In this document: piece after piece, positions 31,949-39,660 of the stretch
Position numbering within the stretch: the first letter of the stretch is position 1
Layout of the letters: each line of letters starts with the position of its first letter
NCBI RefSeq assembly: GCF_030264295.1
Contig: NZ_CP127173.1
Coordinates: 2,115,501-2,179,500 of the forward strand
Direction: 5' to 3'
Source: Amycolatopsis nalaikhensis
GTDB taxonomy: Bacteria > Actinomycetota > Actinomycetes > Mycobacteriales > Pseudonocardiaceae
Length of the DNA stretch: 64,000 nt
Position numbers and translations under genes: made by a program
Notes under the pieces: model-generated
What the model saw: only the letters and a program-made list of their open reading frames with translations
The model's database searches: none
Told to the model about the DNA's origin: nothing

Positions 31949-32203
31949 TCAGGCGGGCAGGTCGAACTGCCCGGCCTTCACGGCGGTCAGGAACGCCTCC
32001 CACTCGGCGGTGTCGAACACGAAGACGGGGCTGGTCGCGAGCTTGGTGTCACGGACGCCGACCATGCCCTCGGAGCCGAGGTTGACCTCCACGCAGCTGC
32101 CGCCGTTGGGCTCACTGGCGAACGACTTCTCCCAGGCGGCCTCTTCGAACAGGGACACGGCCGTGTTCGGATCGTAATCCGCGAACGACGGATAATCCGC
32201 CAT
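31949..32203 (-). CDS. DUF397 family protein
   Basis: An 84-aa protein, MADYPSFADYDPNTAVSLFE. The DUF397 core is AAWEKSFASE, NGGSCVEVNL, MVGVRDTK and the end VFVFDTAEWEAFLTAVKAG. It is longer at the N-terminus than the DUF397 at 4332. An XRE regulator of the partner family lies on the same strand at 35231, with methyltransferases between, a repeated actinobacterial arrangement. Confidence 0.85.
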   Translation of the reverse strand: MADYPSFADYDPNTAVSLFEEAAWEKSFASEPNGGSCVEVNLGSEGMVGVRDTKLATSPVFVFDTAEWEAFLTAVKAGQFDLPA

Positions 32204-32854
32204 GGGTCGTACCTCCGAGGATCGATGGGGGGCGCGGCCGTGACTGGGTCGAAGGTACCCGCTCCCGGCTACTCAGTGTCTCAATGGAGTAGGCAGCAGG
32301 GCCAAGCGGGTGATCAACTAGCTCCGGCCTCGACATGAAGATTATTCCAGGAGTAGGATTAATCGCATCGGCCGGGGCGCCGGTGTCGGTGAACGACTGC
32401 CTGCATGCGACGGGCGGTTACGGATCGACGCCGAGCACGTGCCGGAGACCGATCAACCTACCCACCGCAGGCCTCATGGGGGAGATCAGCGTGATCGTCG
32501 TCGAGGACAACGCGCCGCCGGGCGTGGTCGAGTTCTTCGGACCTCGGCTGAGCCGAGAGCTGGGGGTGTAGACCGTGGCCGTTCGTTTGAACTCGCTGTT
32601 CCGGCGTGAAGAAGATGAGCCCCGTGGTCGGCGGGGAATCGGGCACGAGCTTCGGGATCGATTCGGGTTCAGTCTTATTCAGGCTCCGCTTCGGAAGACC
32701 ACCACCTGGGCCACTGATCAGGATCTTCCTCTTCGGCGGTACTCCTCCGATGGGGTTCGGCCCACTCGGCCTCTTGAAGCCTCCATTGACCTCGGCCCGC
32801 TTCTTCGGGGGCATCTCTCTTCGCGCGCCTAGGTTCTTTCCCCGGAAGCTCGGT
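32204..32854. other. 651-bp region of lower GC without a recognised gene
   Basis: Short frames are open on both strands. The best plus-strand candidates are 32335-32571 (ending GVVEFFGPRLSRELGV) and 32575-32832 (GTG start three bases later); a minus-strand frame at 32458-32814 is Pro/Lys-rich. None resembles a family I know. The base composition is closer to balanced than the neighbours, so it may be a decayed insertion. Confidence 0.4.
32335..32571 (+). CDS. weak hypothetical ORF
   Basis: A 78-aa frame from ATG 32335 that ends MGEISVIVVEDNAPPGVVEF and FGPRLSRELGV. The C-terminal 30 residues look protein-like; the N-terminal half does not. An internal ATG at 32476 would give 31 residues. No recognised family, and no clear ribosome binding site. 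Confidence 0.2.
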   Translation: MKIIPGVGLIASAGAPVSVNDCLHATGGYGSTPSTCRRPINLPTAGLMGEISVIVVEDNAPPGVVEFFGPRLSRELGV

Positions 32855-33460
32855 TTACTTTCGTAGGAGCAGGCGGCCCTGGCGGAATGGGCGCTCGTTC
32901 TCCCCCGCTTCGCGGTGGATTCGTCCTACTTCTCGCAGGCCTGCTGCCGCTGCCATTGCCTTCAGTTCGTCAAGGGGCCACCGGTAGGCCTTCGTGACCT
33001 TGTGGTCGAACGTTGTCACTTCGTCCTTCTCCGCCTCGAAGCAGCCCAACAGAACGTGACCGCCTGGGGCCAACGTCCGGGTGAACTCCGCGAAGTACTC
33101 CGGTAGCTCTTCCGGTGGCGTGTGGATCGTCGAGTACCACGTCAGGATTCCGGCCAGCGAGGCGTCGGGGATGTCCAGGGCCGCCATTGAGCCGACCTCG
33201 AACCTCAGGTTCGGGTGTGCCTGCCTGGCCAGGGTGATCATCGCCGGGGACAGGTCCACGCCGAACACGTCGAGGCCCAGGTTGTTCAGGTGCGCCGTCA
33301 GGTGTCCGGGCCCGCAGCCCAGGTCCGCCACCGGGCCTCGGCCGCGCACCGAGTCCGCGAACGCCGTCCACGCCGCTCGGTCCAGCGGGTACTCGTCCCA
33401 GATCTCGCGCGCGAACTCCGCGTACTGGTCCGCGATCGCGTCGTAGGCGGCCGCCGTCAC
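32855..33460 (-). CDS. class I SAM-dependent methyltransferase
   Basis: A 201-aa protein from GTG 33460 (VTAAAYDAIADQYAEFAREI). Motif I is VADLGCGPGHLTAHL, followed by VFGVDLSPAMITLARQ and SMAALDIPDASLAGILTWYS. This is the Methyltransf_25/11 group. Target unknown. The start overlaps the stop of the DUF574 methyltransferase by 4 bp, so three methyltransferases are translated in series. Confidence 0.87.
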   Translation of the reverse strand: MTAAAYDAIADQYAEFAREIWDEYPLDRAAWTAFADSVRGRGPVADLGCGPGHLTAHLNNLGLDVFGVDLSPAMITLARQAHPNLRFEVGSMAALDIPDASLAGILTWYSTIHTPPEELPEYFAEFTRTLAPGGHVLLGCFEAEKDEVTTFDHKVTKAYRWPLDELKAMAAAAGLREVGRIHREAGENERPFRQGRLLLRK

Positions 33461-34305
33461 GGCTTGCGGCCCAGGCCGCACAGGTGACCGACGAACGACG
33501 GGTCGTTCGCGACCTTCTTCGTCGCCTTCGACTCGATCTCCTCCGGGTGCCACTCCGGCAAGTACACGATGCCCGGCTCCACCAACTCCAAGCCCTCGAA
33601 GAACGTCGTGAACTCCGCTCGGCTGCGCAAGTGCAGCGGGGTGCTCGACCGGTTGTACTGCGCCATGATCGACTCGCGGCTCGCCGAGTCGGCCATCGCC
33701 TCCAGGCCGTCGCTCGTCAGGTGGGATGACAGGAAGTACGAGCCCGAGGGCAGCAGCGACAGGTACTTCTGGATCGTCTGGGCCACCGGCTCCTCCGGGC
33801 CCAGGAAGTAGAGCACGCCGACCATGATCAGGCCGATCGGGCGGTCCGGGTCCAGGACGCCCGTGTCGAGCGCGCGCTTCCAGATGTCCGCCGGGTCGCG
33901 GAGGTCGCCGAGCAGCACCGCGTGGCGGTCCGCCACCCCCTCCTTCTCCAGCAGCACCTGCGAATGCGCGACCGCCACCGGCTCGTTGTCGACGTACACG
34001 CACCGCGCGTCCGGGTTCACCGCCACCGCGACCTCGTGGACGTTGCCGACCGTCGGGACCCCCGATCCCAGGTCGAGGAACTGGTCGATGCCGTTGCGCG
34101 CCAGGTAGCGCACGCCGCGGCCGAGGAAGTCGCGGCCGACCCTGGCCACCGTCTTGATCATCGGGAACGTCTTCACGGCCTGCTCGCCGAACTGGCGGTC
34201 GATCGCCCAGTTGGCGGTGCCGCCCAGGAACCAGTCGTAGATGCGGGCCGCGTTGGGCCGCTCGAGGTCGACGCCTTCGGGGGCCTCGGGGTCCTGCGTC
34301 GTCAT
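33457..34305 (-). CDS. DUF574 SAM-dependent methyltransferase
   Basis: A 282-aa protein from ATG 34305 behind GGAGG. DUF574 signatures: VDLERPNAARIYDWFLGGTA near the N-terminus, GRDFLGRGVRYLARNGIDQF, LDLGSGVPTVGNVHEV (SAM binding) and ARCVYVDNEPVAVAH. The family is large in actinomycetes, often beside XRE/DUF397 genes, with no established substrate. It is about 60% identical by eye to the next gene, a tandem duplicate. Confidence 0.87.
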   Translation of the reverse strand: MTTQDPEAPEGVDLERPNAARIYDWFLGGTANWAIDRQFGEQAVKTFPMIKTVARVGRDFLGRGVRYLARNGIDQFLDLGSGVPTVGNVHEVAVAVNPDARCVYVDNEPVAVAHSQVLLEKEGVADRHAVLLGDLRDPADIWKRALDTGVLDPDRPIGLIMVGVLYFLGPEEPVAQTIQKYLSLLPSGSYFLSSHLTSDGLEAMADSASRESIMAQYNRSSTPLHLRSRAEFTTFFEGLELVEPGIVYLPEWHPEEIESKATKKVANDPSFVGHLCGLGRKP

Positions 34306-35171
34306 ATCCGTCCTCCAGGCTTGCGGCCGACACCGCCGACCACGCTCGCGAGGGGGACCGTGGCGGCGCCGGGCTCGGGACGCCACTTTCCCACAGGCAC
34401 GATTCCCGGCTCGACCACCTCGAAGTTACCGAAGAACTCGGCGATCTCGTCGAGCGACCGGGACACCGCGGGCGAACTCGACCGCTCGGACAGCTTCACC
34501 AGCCGCCGGATCTGCTCCAGCTCCTCGCCTTCGACGCCGGATTCCGTCGCGTGCGAAAGGACGTACGCCGAACCCGGTGCCAGCAACGTCCGGTAGTCGC
34601 GGATCGCTTCGCGGACGCCCGTGACGTCCGGCAGGAAGTGCAGCACCGCCACGCTCAGCAGGCAGATCGGCTCGTCGGGGTTGAGCACGCCCGTGGCCAA
34701 CGCGGCTTCCCAGACTTCGCCCGCGTCGCGGAGGTCGGCGTGCAGCACCGCGTGACGGCCGGGGTCGCCCTCCTCCTCGAGCAGGATCCGGCCGTGCGCG
34801 ACCGCCACCGGTTCGTTGTCGACGTACACGCAGCGGGTGTCGTCCGCGTACTCGTCGGCGACCTCGTGCACGTTGCCCGCGGTCGGGATGCCCGAGCCGA
34901 GGTCGAGGAACTGCCGGATCCCGAGGCCGAGGCAGTAGCGGACGGCCCGGCCGAGGAAGTCGCGGTTGCTCCGGGCCAGGGTCTTCGCCAGCGGGAACGC
35001 CTGCACCGCCTGCTCGCCGTACTGCCGGTCGACGGCCCAGTTCGCCGTGCCGCCGAGCGCCCAGTCGTAGATCCTCGCCACGTTCGGCCGGTCGAGGTCG
35101 ACGGCATCGGGGAGGAAGTCGGGGTCCACGATGTCCCCTTCGGGCGGCACTTCCGGGGTGGAAACGAGCAA
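34302..35171 (-). CDS. DUF574 SAM-dependent methyltransferase (tandem paralogue)
   Basis: A 289-aa protein if it starts at the TTG at 35171; a GTG at 35129 behind GAAGGGG is an equally good start. Same landmarks as its neighbour: VDLDRPNVARIYDWALGGTA, LDLGSGIPTAGNVHEV and TRCVYVDNEPVAVAHG. It differs most in the C-terminal third. Stop overlaps the next start (ATGA). Duplication followed by divergence is the simplest history. Confidence 0.85.
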   Translation of the reverse strand: MLVSTPEVPPEGDIVDPDFLPDAVDLDRPNVARIYDWALGGTANWAVDRQYGEQAVQAFPLAKTLARSNRDFLGRAVRYCLGLGIRQFLDLGSGIPTAGNVHEVADEYADDTRCVYVDNEPVAVAHGRILLEEEGDPGRHAVLHADLRDAGEVWEAALATGVLNPDEPICLLSVAVLHFLPDVTGVREAIRDYRTLLAPGSAYVLSHATESGVEGEELEQIRRLVKLSERSSSPAVSRSLDEIAEFFGNFEVVEPGIVPVGKWRPEPGAATVPLASVVGGVGRKPGGRI

Positions 35172-35230
35172 AGCCCGCTCACTCTACCGAAAGTTGTTCA
35201 CCACGCGGGATAGTTCAGGGGCCGTTCGCC

Positions 35231-36022
35231 CTATTGGATCTGCTGCATCTGGGCGCGGTAACCCTCCGCGAGCTCCTTGAGGAACTGCCGGGTCTCCTGG
35301 CGCTCCAGCGCGGCCCCGCGCAGGCGGTCCCACGAGTCGACGAAGATGTTGAAGTCCTTCACGTCGTCGAGGTACAGACCACCGGCGGAGTGCTCGATGT
35401 AGACGAAGTCCCGCGTGCGGTCCGGGAAGCGCATGATCGTGAAGTCGTTGGGCACCGCGGCCAGCCGCGCGCCGAACGGCAGCACGTGCACGTAGACCCG
35501 CGGGTGCTTCTCCAGCGACAGCAGGTGCTCGACCTGGTCGAGCATCACCGCGGGCGCGAACCCGCCGGGCGCCCGGCGCAGCGCGCCCTCGCTGATGATG
35601 AACCGGTAGTACGGCGGCTGCTGCTGCTCGAACACCGCCTTGCGGTCGAGGCGGTTGCGCACCAGCGACGTCACGTCCGTCGCGCCGGCCTCGGTGAACT
35701 GCTTGAGCATGTAGTGCTCGGACTGCAGCGGGCCGGGGATGCGCTCACCGTGCCAGGTGAGGATCTCCGCGGCCGCGGGCTCCAGGTCCGTGAAGGTGCG
35801 GAACCAGTGCGGCACCACCGAGCGGTAGCCGGACCAGTGCCCGCGCTGCCCGGCGGCGGCGCGCGCCAGGTTCATCAGCGTGTCGGCCTCTTCGCCGTTG
35901 ATCCCGAACGCGTTCAGCATCGATCGCACATCCCCGAGCTTCACCCCGACGGCACCGGACTCGATCTTGTTGACCTTGCCCTGGGTGCAGCCGAGAACCT
36001 CGGCGACCTGCTGCTGTGTCAT
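35231..36022 (-). CDS. XRE-family regulator with DUF5753, N-terminus frameshifted
   Basis: From ATG 36022 (MTQQQVAEVLGCTQGKVNKI) the frame gives most of the HTH and a full DUF5753 domain (WFRTFTDLEPAAAEILTWHG, IPGPLQSEHYML, EGALRR, DFVYIEHSAGGLYL). Upstream, ATG 36093 encodes MASTVTSRRKQLGND and then falls out of frame. Adding one base near 36049 restores LRHARTAARMTQQQ, the missing first HTH helix. So the intact gene would span 35231-36093. Without it the HTH lacks helix 1. Partner of the DUF397 at 31949. Confidence 0.8.
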   Translation of the reverse strand: MTQQQVAEVLGCTQGKVNKIESGAVGVKLGDVRSMLNAFGINGEEADTLMNLARAAAGQRGHWSGYRSVVPHWFRTFTDLEPAAAEILTWHGERIPGPLQSEHYMLKQFTEAGATDVTSLVRNRLDRKAVFEQQQPPYYRFIISEGALRRAPGGFAPAVMLDQVEHLLSLEKHPRVYVHVLPFGARLAAVPNDFTIMRFPDRTRDFVYIEHSAGGLYLDDVKDFNIFVDSWDRLRGAALERQETRQFLKELAEGYRAQMQQIQ

Positions 36023-36328
36023 CCGCGCCGCGGTGCGGGCATGCCGGAGTCGTTGCCGAGCTGCTTCCGGCGCGAGGTGACGGTGCTGGCCATCGCCCTG
36101 CTCTCCCGGACCACTACCAAGCGACGACGGCCACCGGCCGCCGTCGCACGCGAACTATCGAACCCACCCAGGTTAGTGCTTCACCTTGCGGATCTCGATG
36201 ATGACATCGCGCAGCGTTCCAGGAAATGTCGCGGATTGCCAGTCACCTGTGTCTTCACTCGCCTGGACCAGCGGATTCGTGACCTTTCGGCCAACCGGCG
36301 GACGGCGGACTGGGGCATAGTGGTCGCC

Positions 36329-37249
36329 GTGACCGATCGTTCACCCGCCGCCGCCGCTGTCACCCGCTTGGCTGGTCCGGCCCACGCGTACGTCCAGCCG
36401 GACGGCTCCTGGTACATCAACAACTGCGGTGTCGTCGACGCCGGCGACCACACCGTGCTGATCGACACCTGCTCGACCGAGCGCCGCACGCGCGCGCTGC
36501 TCGAGGCCGTCCAGGCGACCACCGGCAGCCCGGTGACGACGCTGGTGAACACCCACCACCACGGTGACCACACCAACGGCAACTACCTCGTCGAGGGCGC
36601 GGCCGTGATCGGCCACCGCAAGACGCGGGAGCTGCTGGTCGCCGAGGGCATCCAGACCTACGAGGGCGTGTTCGTCGGCAGCGACTGGGGCGAGCTGCGG
36701 CCGCGGCCGCCGGAGATCGTGTTCGACGACCGGCTGACCGTCTACGCCGGGGACGTCGAGATCCAGCTGATCCACCCCGGCCACGCGGCCCACACGACCA
36801 ACGACGTCCTCGTCTGGCTGCCGGAGCAGCGCGTGCTCTACGCCGGTGACCTGGTGTTCCACGGCGGCAGCCCGTTCGCGCTGATGGGCTCGGTGGCCGG
36901 GTGGCGCGCCGGGCTGGACGTGATCCGGGAGCTGGAGCCGGAGGTGATCCTGCCCGGGCACGGCGGCCCGTGCGGACTGGACGTCGTGGACAAAGTGGAC
37001 GACTACCTGGCGTTCGTCCAGAAGACCGCGGAACGCGGGAAGGCCGCCGGGCTGTCGCCGCTGGAGCTGGCCAAGGAGACGGACCTCGGCGAGTTCGCCT
37101 CGCTGACCGAGCAAGAGCGGCTGCCGGGGAACCTGCACCGCGCCTATGCCGAGCTGGACGGCGCCGAGTGGGGCGCGCAGATCGACATGGTGGCCGCGAT
37201 CACGGACATGCTCGCCTTCAACAAGGGACCCATCCGCTGCTTCTCCTGA
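36329..37249 (+). CDS. MBL-fold metallo-hydrolase
   Basis: A 306-aa protein from GTG 36329 (an upstream in-frame GTG at 36320 is possible). The zinc-binding motif is NTHHHGDHTNGNYL; further ligands are in LIHPGHAAHTTNDV, YAGDLVFHGGSPF and ILPGHGGPCG. The N-terminus AYVQPDGSWYINNCGVV is typical of the SDSA/QuiP-like MBL branch that acts on small substrates. The substrate is not predictable. It precedes the pentose-phosphate gene gndA, with 86 bp between. Confidence 0.85.
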   Translation: MTDRSPAAAAVTRLAGPAHAYVQPDGSWYINNCGVVDAGDHTVLIDTCSTERRTRALLEAVQATTGSPVTTLVNTHHHGDHTNGNYLVEGAAVIGHRKTRELLVAEGIQTYEGVFVGSDWGELRPRPPEIVFDDRLTVYAGDVEIQLIHPGHAAHTTNDVLVWLPEQRVLYAGDLVFHGGSPFALMGSVAGWRAGLDVIRELEPEVILPGHGGPCGLDVVDKVDDYLAFVQKTAERGKAAGLSPLELAKETDLGEFASLTEQERLPGNLHRAYAELDGAEWGAQIDMVAAITDMLAFNKGPIRCFS

Positions 37250-37335
37250 ACTGAGTGAGCTGCTCCTCCGTGGCCTCCCATGAGGCGTCGATCGGACTAG
37301 GGTCTGAATCGAGAGAGTTCTTCGGAAGGATTCGG

Positions 37336-38775
37336 ATGAGCAAGAAGGCGAGCATCGGGGTCACCGGCCTGGCGGTCATGGGCCGCAACCTGGCCCGCAA
37401 CCTGGCCCGGCACGGGCACACGGTGGCCCTGCACAACCGGTCCGAGGAGCGGACCCGCGCGCTGGTGGAGCAGTTCGGCGACGAGGGTGACTTCATCCCC
37501 GCGTACTCCGCGCAGGAGTTCGTCAACGCGCTGGAGCGGCCGCGGCAGGTCGTGATCATGGTCAAGGCGGGCGCCCCGACGGACGCCGTCATCGAGGAGT
37601 TCGCGCCGCTGCTCGAAGAGGGCGACGTGATCATCGACGCCGGCAACGCGCACTTCGCCGACACGCGCCGCCGCGAAAAGGCGCTGCGAGAGCGTGGGCT
37701 GCACTTCGTCGGCAGCGGCGTCTCCGGCGGCGAGGAAGGCGCGCTGCACGGGCCGAGCATCATGCCCGGCGGCTCGAAGGAGTCGTACGAGTCGCTCGGC
37801 CCGCTGTTCGAGGACATCTCGGCGAAGGTCGACGGCGAGCCGTGCTGCACGCACATCGGCGCGGACGGCGCGGGCCACTTCGTGAAGATGGTCCACAACG
37901 GCATCGAGTACGCCGACATGCAGCTGATCGCGGAGTCGTTCGACCTGCTGCGGCACGCGGGCGGCTACTCCCCCGCCGAGATCGCCGACGTGTTCCGCAC
38001 GTGGAACACCGGGCGGCTCGACTCCTACCTGATCGAGATCACCGCCGACGTGCTCGCGCACGTCGACAAGTCGTCGGGCAAGCCGTTCGTCGACGTCGTC
38101 GAGGACGCCGCCGAGCAGAAGGGCACCGGCCGCTGGACCGTGCAGATCGGCCTCGACCTGGGTGTCCCGATCTCCGGGATCGCCGAAGCGGTCTTCGCGC
38201 GTTCGCTGTCCGGGTCGAAGTCGCTGCGCGCGGCGGCGCGTGGCCTCGGCGGTCCTTCGGCGGCGCCGCTGTCGGGTTCGTCGCTCGAGCGCTTCGCCGA
38301 CGACGTCGAGCAGGCGCTGTACGCGTCGAAGGTGGTCGCGTACGCGCAGGGCTTCAACCAGATCCAGGCCGGTGCGACGGAGTACGGCTGGGACATCGAC
38401 CTCGGCAAGGTCGCCTCGATCTGGCGCGGCGGCTGCATCATCCGCGCGAAGTTCCTCAACGACATCACCGCGGCCTACGCCGACGAGCCCGCGCTGCCGA
38501 CGTTGCTGACGTCGGGCGGCTTCCGCAAGGCGGTCGAGGACGCGCAGGACTCGTGGCGTTCGGTGATCTCGACGGCGGTCAAGCTCGGCATCCCGACGCC
38601 GGGCTTCTCGACGGCCCTGGCGTACTACGACGGCCTCCGCGCCGACCGCCTCCCGGCGGCTTTGGTGCAGGGCCAGCGGGACTTCTTCGGTGCGCACACG
38701 TACCGCCGGGTCGACCGCGAAGGTTCGTTCCACACGGCTTGGGCCGCCGAAGGCCGCCCCGAGTCCGACGCCTGA
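37336..38775 (+). CDS. gndA: 6-phosphogluconate dehydrogenase, NADP-dependent, decarboxylating
   Basis: A 479-aa protein of the long (about 470-480 aa) form, from ATG 37336 with GGAAGGA upstream. Nucleotide-binding start IGVTGLAVMGRNLARNLARH, the NRS loop, then the catalytic GSGVSGGEEGALHGPSIMPG, KMVHNGIEYADMQLIAE with the catalytic Lys, and the C-terminal RDFFGAHTYRR. It oxidises 6-phosphogluconate to ribulose 5-phosphate and CO2, producing NADPH. A strong terminator follows at 38781. Confidence 0.95.
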   Translation: MSKKASIGVTGLAVMGRNLARNLARHGHTVALHNRSEERTRALVEQFGDEGDFIPAYSAQEFVNALERPRQVVIMVKAGAPTDAVIEEFAPLLEEGDVIIDAGNAHFADTRRREKALRERGLHFVGSGVSGGEEGALHGPSIMPGGSKESYESLGPLFEDISAKVDGEPCCTHIGADGAGHFVKMVHNGIEYADMQLIAESFDLLRHAGGYSPAEIADVFRTWNTGRLDSYLIEITADVLAHVDKSSGKPFVDVVEDAAEQKGTGRWTVQIGLDLGVPISGIAEAVFARSLSGSKSLRAAARGLGGPSAAPLSGSSLERFADDVEQALYASKVVAYAQGFNQIQAGATEYGWDIDLGKVASIWRGGCIIRAKFLNDITAAYADEPALPTLLTSGGFRKAVEDAQDSWRSVISTAVKLGIPTPGFSTALAYYDGLRADRLPAALVQGQRDFFGAHTYRRVDREGSFHTAWAAEGRPESDA

Positions 38776-38780
38776 TCAGT

Positions 38781-38829
38781 CGCTGCTCTGACCGGGAAGA
38801 CCCCCTGGTCCTGCCCGGTCAGAGCAGCG
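38781..38829. terminator. strong hairpin between gndA and the Clp-N operon
   Basis: Perfect 16-bp arms CGCTGCTCTGACCGGG (38781-38796) and its complement (38814-38829), 17-nt loop. Serves both convergent genes and overlaps the stop of the 18-codon ORF at 38819. Confidence 0.85.
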
Positions 38830-38875
38830 TCACCAGCAGCAGCGCGAGCACTGCCGCCGCCAGGAGAAGTTTCAC
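38819..38875 (-). CDS. candidate 18-aa membrane peptide
   Basis: GTG 38875 overlaps the stop of the HTH-Clp-N gene (GTGA) and encodes VKLLLAAAVLALLLVTLL, one positive charge followed by a single hydrophobic helix. Coupling to the upstream gene is the only support besides the clean hydrophobic character. It ends inside the terminator hairpin. Could be chance. Confidence 0.3.
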   Translation of the reverse strand: MKLLLAAAVLALLLVTLL

Positions 38876-39609
38876 TGGCCTCGCGCGGCGAGGATTTCCG
38901 CCAGCACCTCCTGGATCTTCGCCTCGGCTTTGTCCTTCTTGACGCCGAGGCCGTCGAGCACCTCGAACCCGCTGCCCTCGCGCTGTTCCAGCAGGGCCAG
39001 CAGCATGTGTTCGGTGCCGATGTAGTTGTGCCCGAGCCGCAGGCCCTCGCGCATGGTCAGCTCGAGGGTCTTCTTGGCGGCCCCCGAGAACGGGACCACG
39101 TTCGGAGCCGGGTCGACCGGCTCGGGCAGCCGGGCTTCGGCGGCTTCGCGGACGGCGTCGAGCTGCACGCCCTGGGCCAGGATCGCCCCGGCCGCCAGCG
39201 CCGCGGGCTCGGTCAGCAGGCCCAGCACGATGTGCACGGTGTCGATCTCCGGGCTGGCGTGCTCGACGGCCGCCCTCTGCGCCTCGACCAGGACGTGCCG
39301 CGCGCGGTCGGTGTAGCGGCCGTAGACGCGCTCGATCGTCCCGGCCGGGTCGCCGCCGGGGTCCACCTTCGGCACGAACCGCTTCTGGGCGGCCTGTTTC
39401 GTGACACCCATGCTGGCGCCGATGTCGGTCCACGACGCCCCGGACCGCCGGGCCTGGTCGACGAAGTGGCCGATCAGGTGGTCGGCGACCTCGCCGAGGT
39501 GCTGGCCCACGTAGACGGCGTCGGTCAGCTGGGCGAGGGCGTCCTTTTCGTTGTTGCTCTTGATGGCGCTGATCAGGTCGTCGAGCTTGATGTTGGTCGG
39601 TAAGGTCAT
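38872..39609 (-). CDS. HTH and Clp-N domain fusion protein
   Basis: A 245-aa protein. Residues 1-80 include an HTH, SGASWTDIGASMGVTKQAAQ; residues about 90-240 are two Clp-N repeats (YTDRARHVLVEAQRAAVEHA with IDTVHIVLGLL, and KKTLELTMREGLRLGHNYIG with TEHMLLALLEQ). It is the fused counterpart of the split pair at 20389-21125, and the upstream operators carry the same GTCAAC/GTTGAC half-sites. It could sense unfolded or tagged proteins through Clp-N and regulate transcription; that is inference. Confidence 0.85.
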   Translation of the reverse strand: MTLPTNIKLDDLISAIKSNNEKDALAQLTDAVYVGQHLGEVADHLIGHFVDQARRSGASWTDIGASMGVTKQAAQKRFVPKVDPGGDPAGTIERVYGRYTDRARHVLVEAQRAAVEHASPEIDTVHIVLGLLTEPAALAAGAILAQGVQLDAVREAAEARLPEPVDPAPNVVPFSGAAKKTLELTMREGLRLGHNYIGTEHMLLALLEQREGSGFEVLDGLGVKKDKAEAKIQEVLAEILAARGQ

Positions 39610-39610
39610 G

Positions 39611-39657
39611 CGTCAACTGTAGGTTGACGCCATTCGGTCGTCAACCTTGAGTTGACG
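39611..39657. promoter_or_regulatory. double operator CGTCAAC-N5-GTTGACG
   Basis: Two palindromes, 39611-39629 and 39639-39657, CGTCAAC-N5-GTTGACG. The spacer between them shares ATTCGGTC with the paralogous site at 21129-21173. They lie immediately before the HTH-Clp-N start codon. Confidence 0.75.
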
Positions 39658-39660
39658 ATC

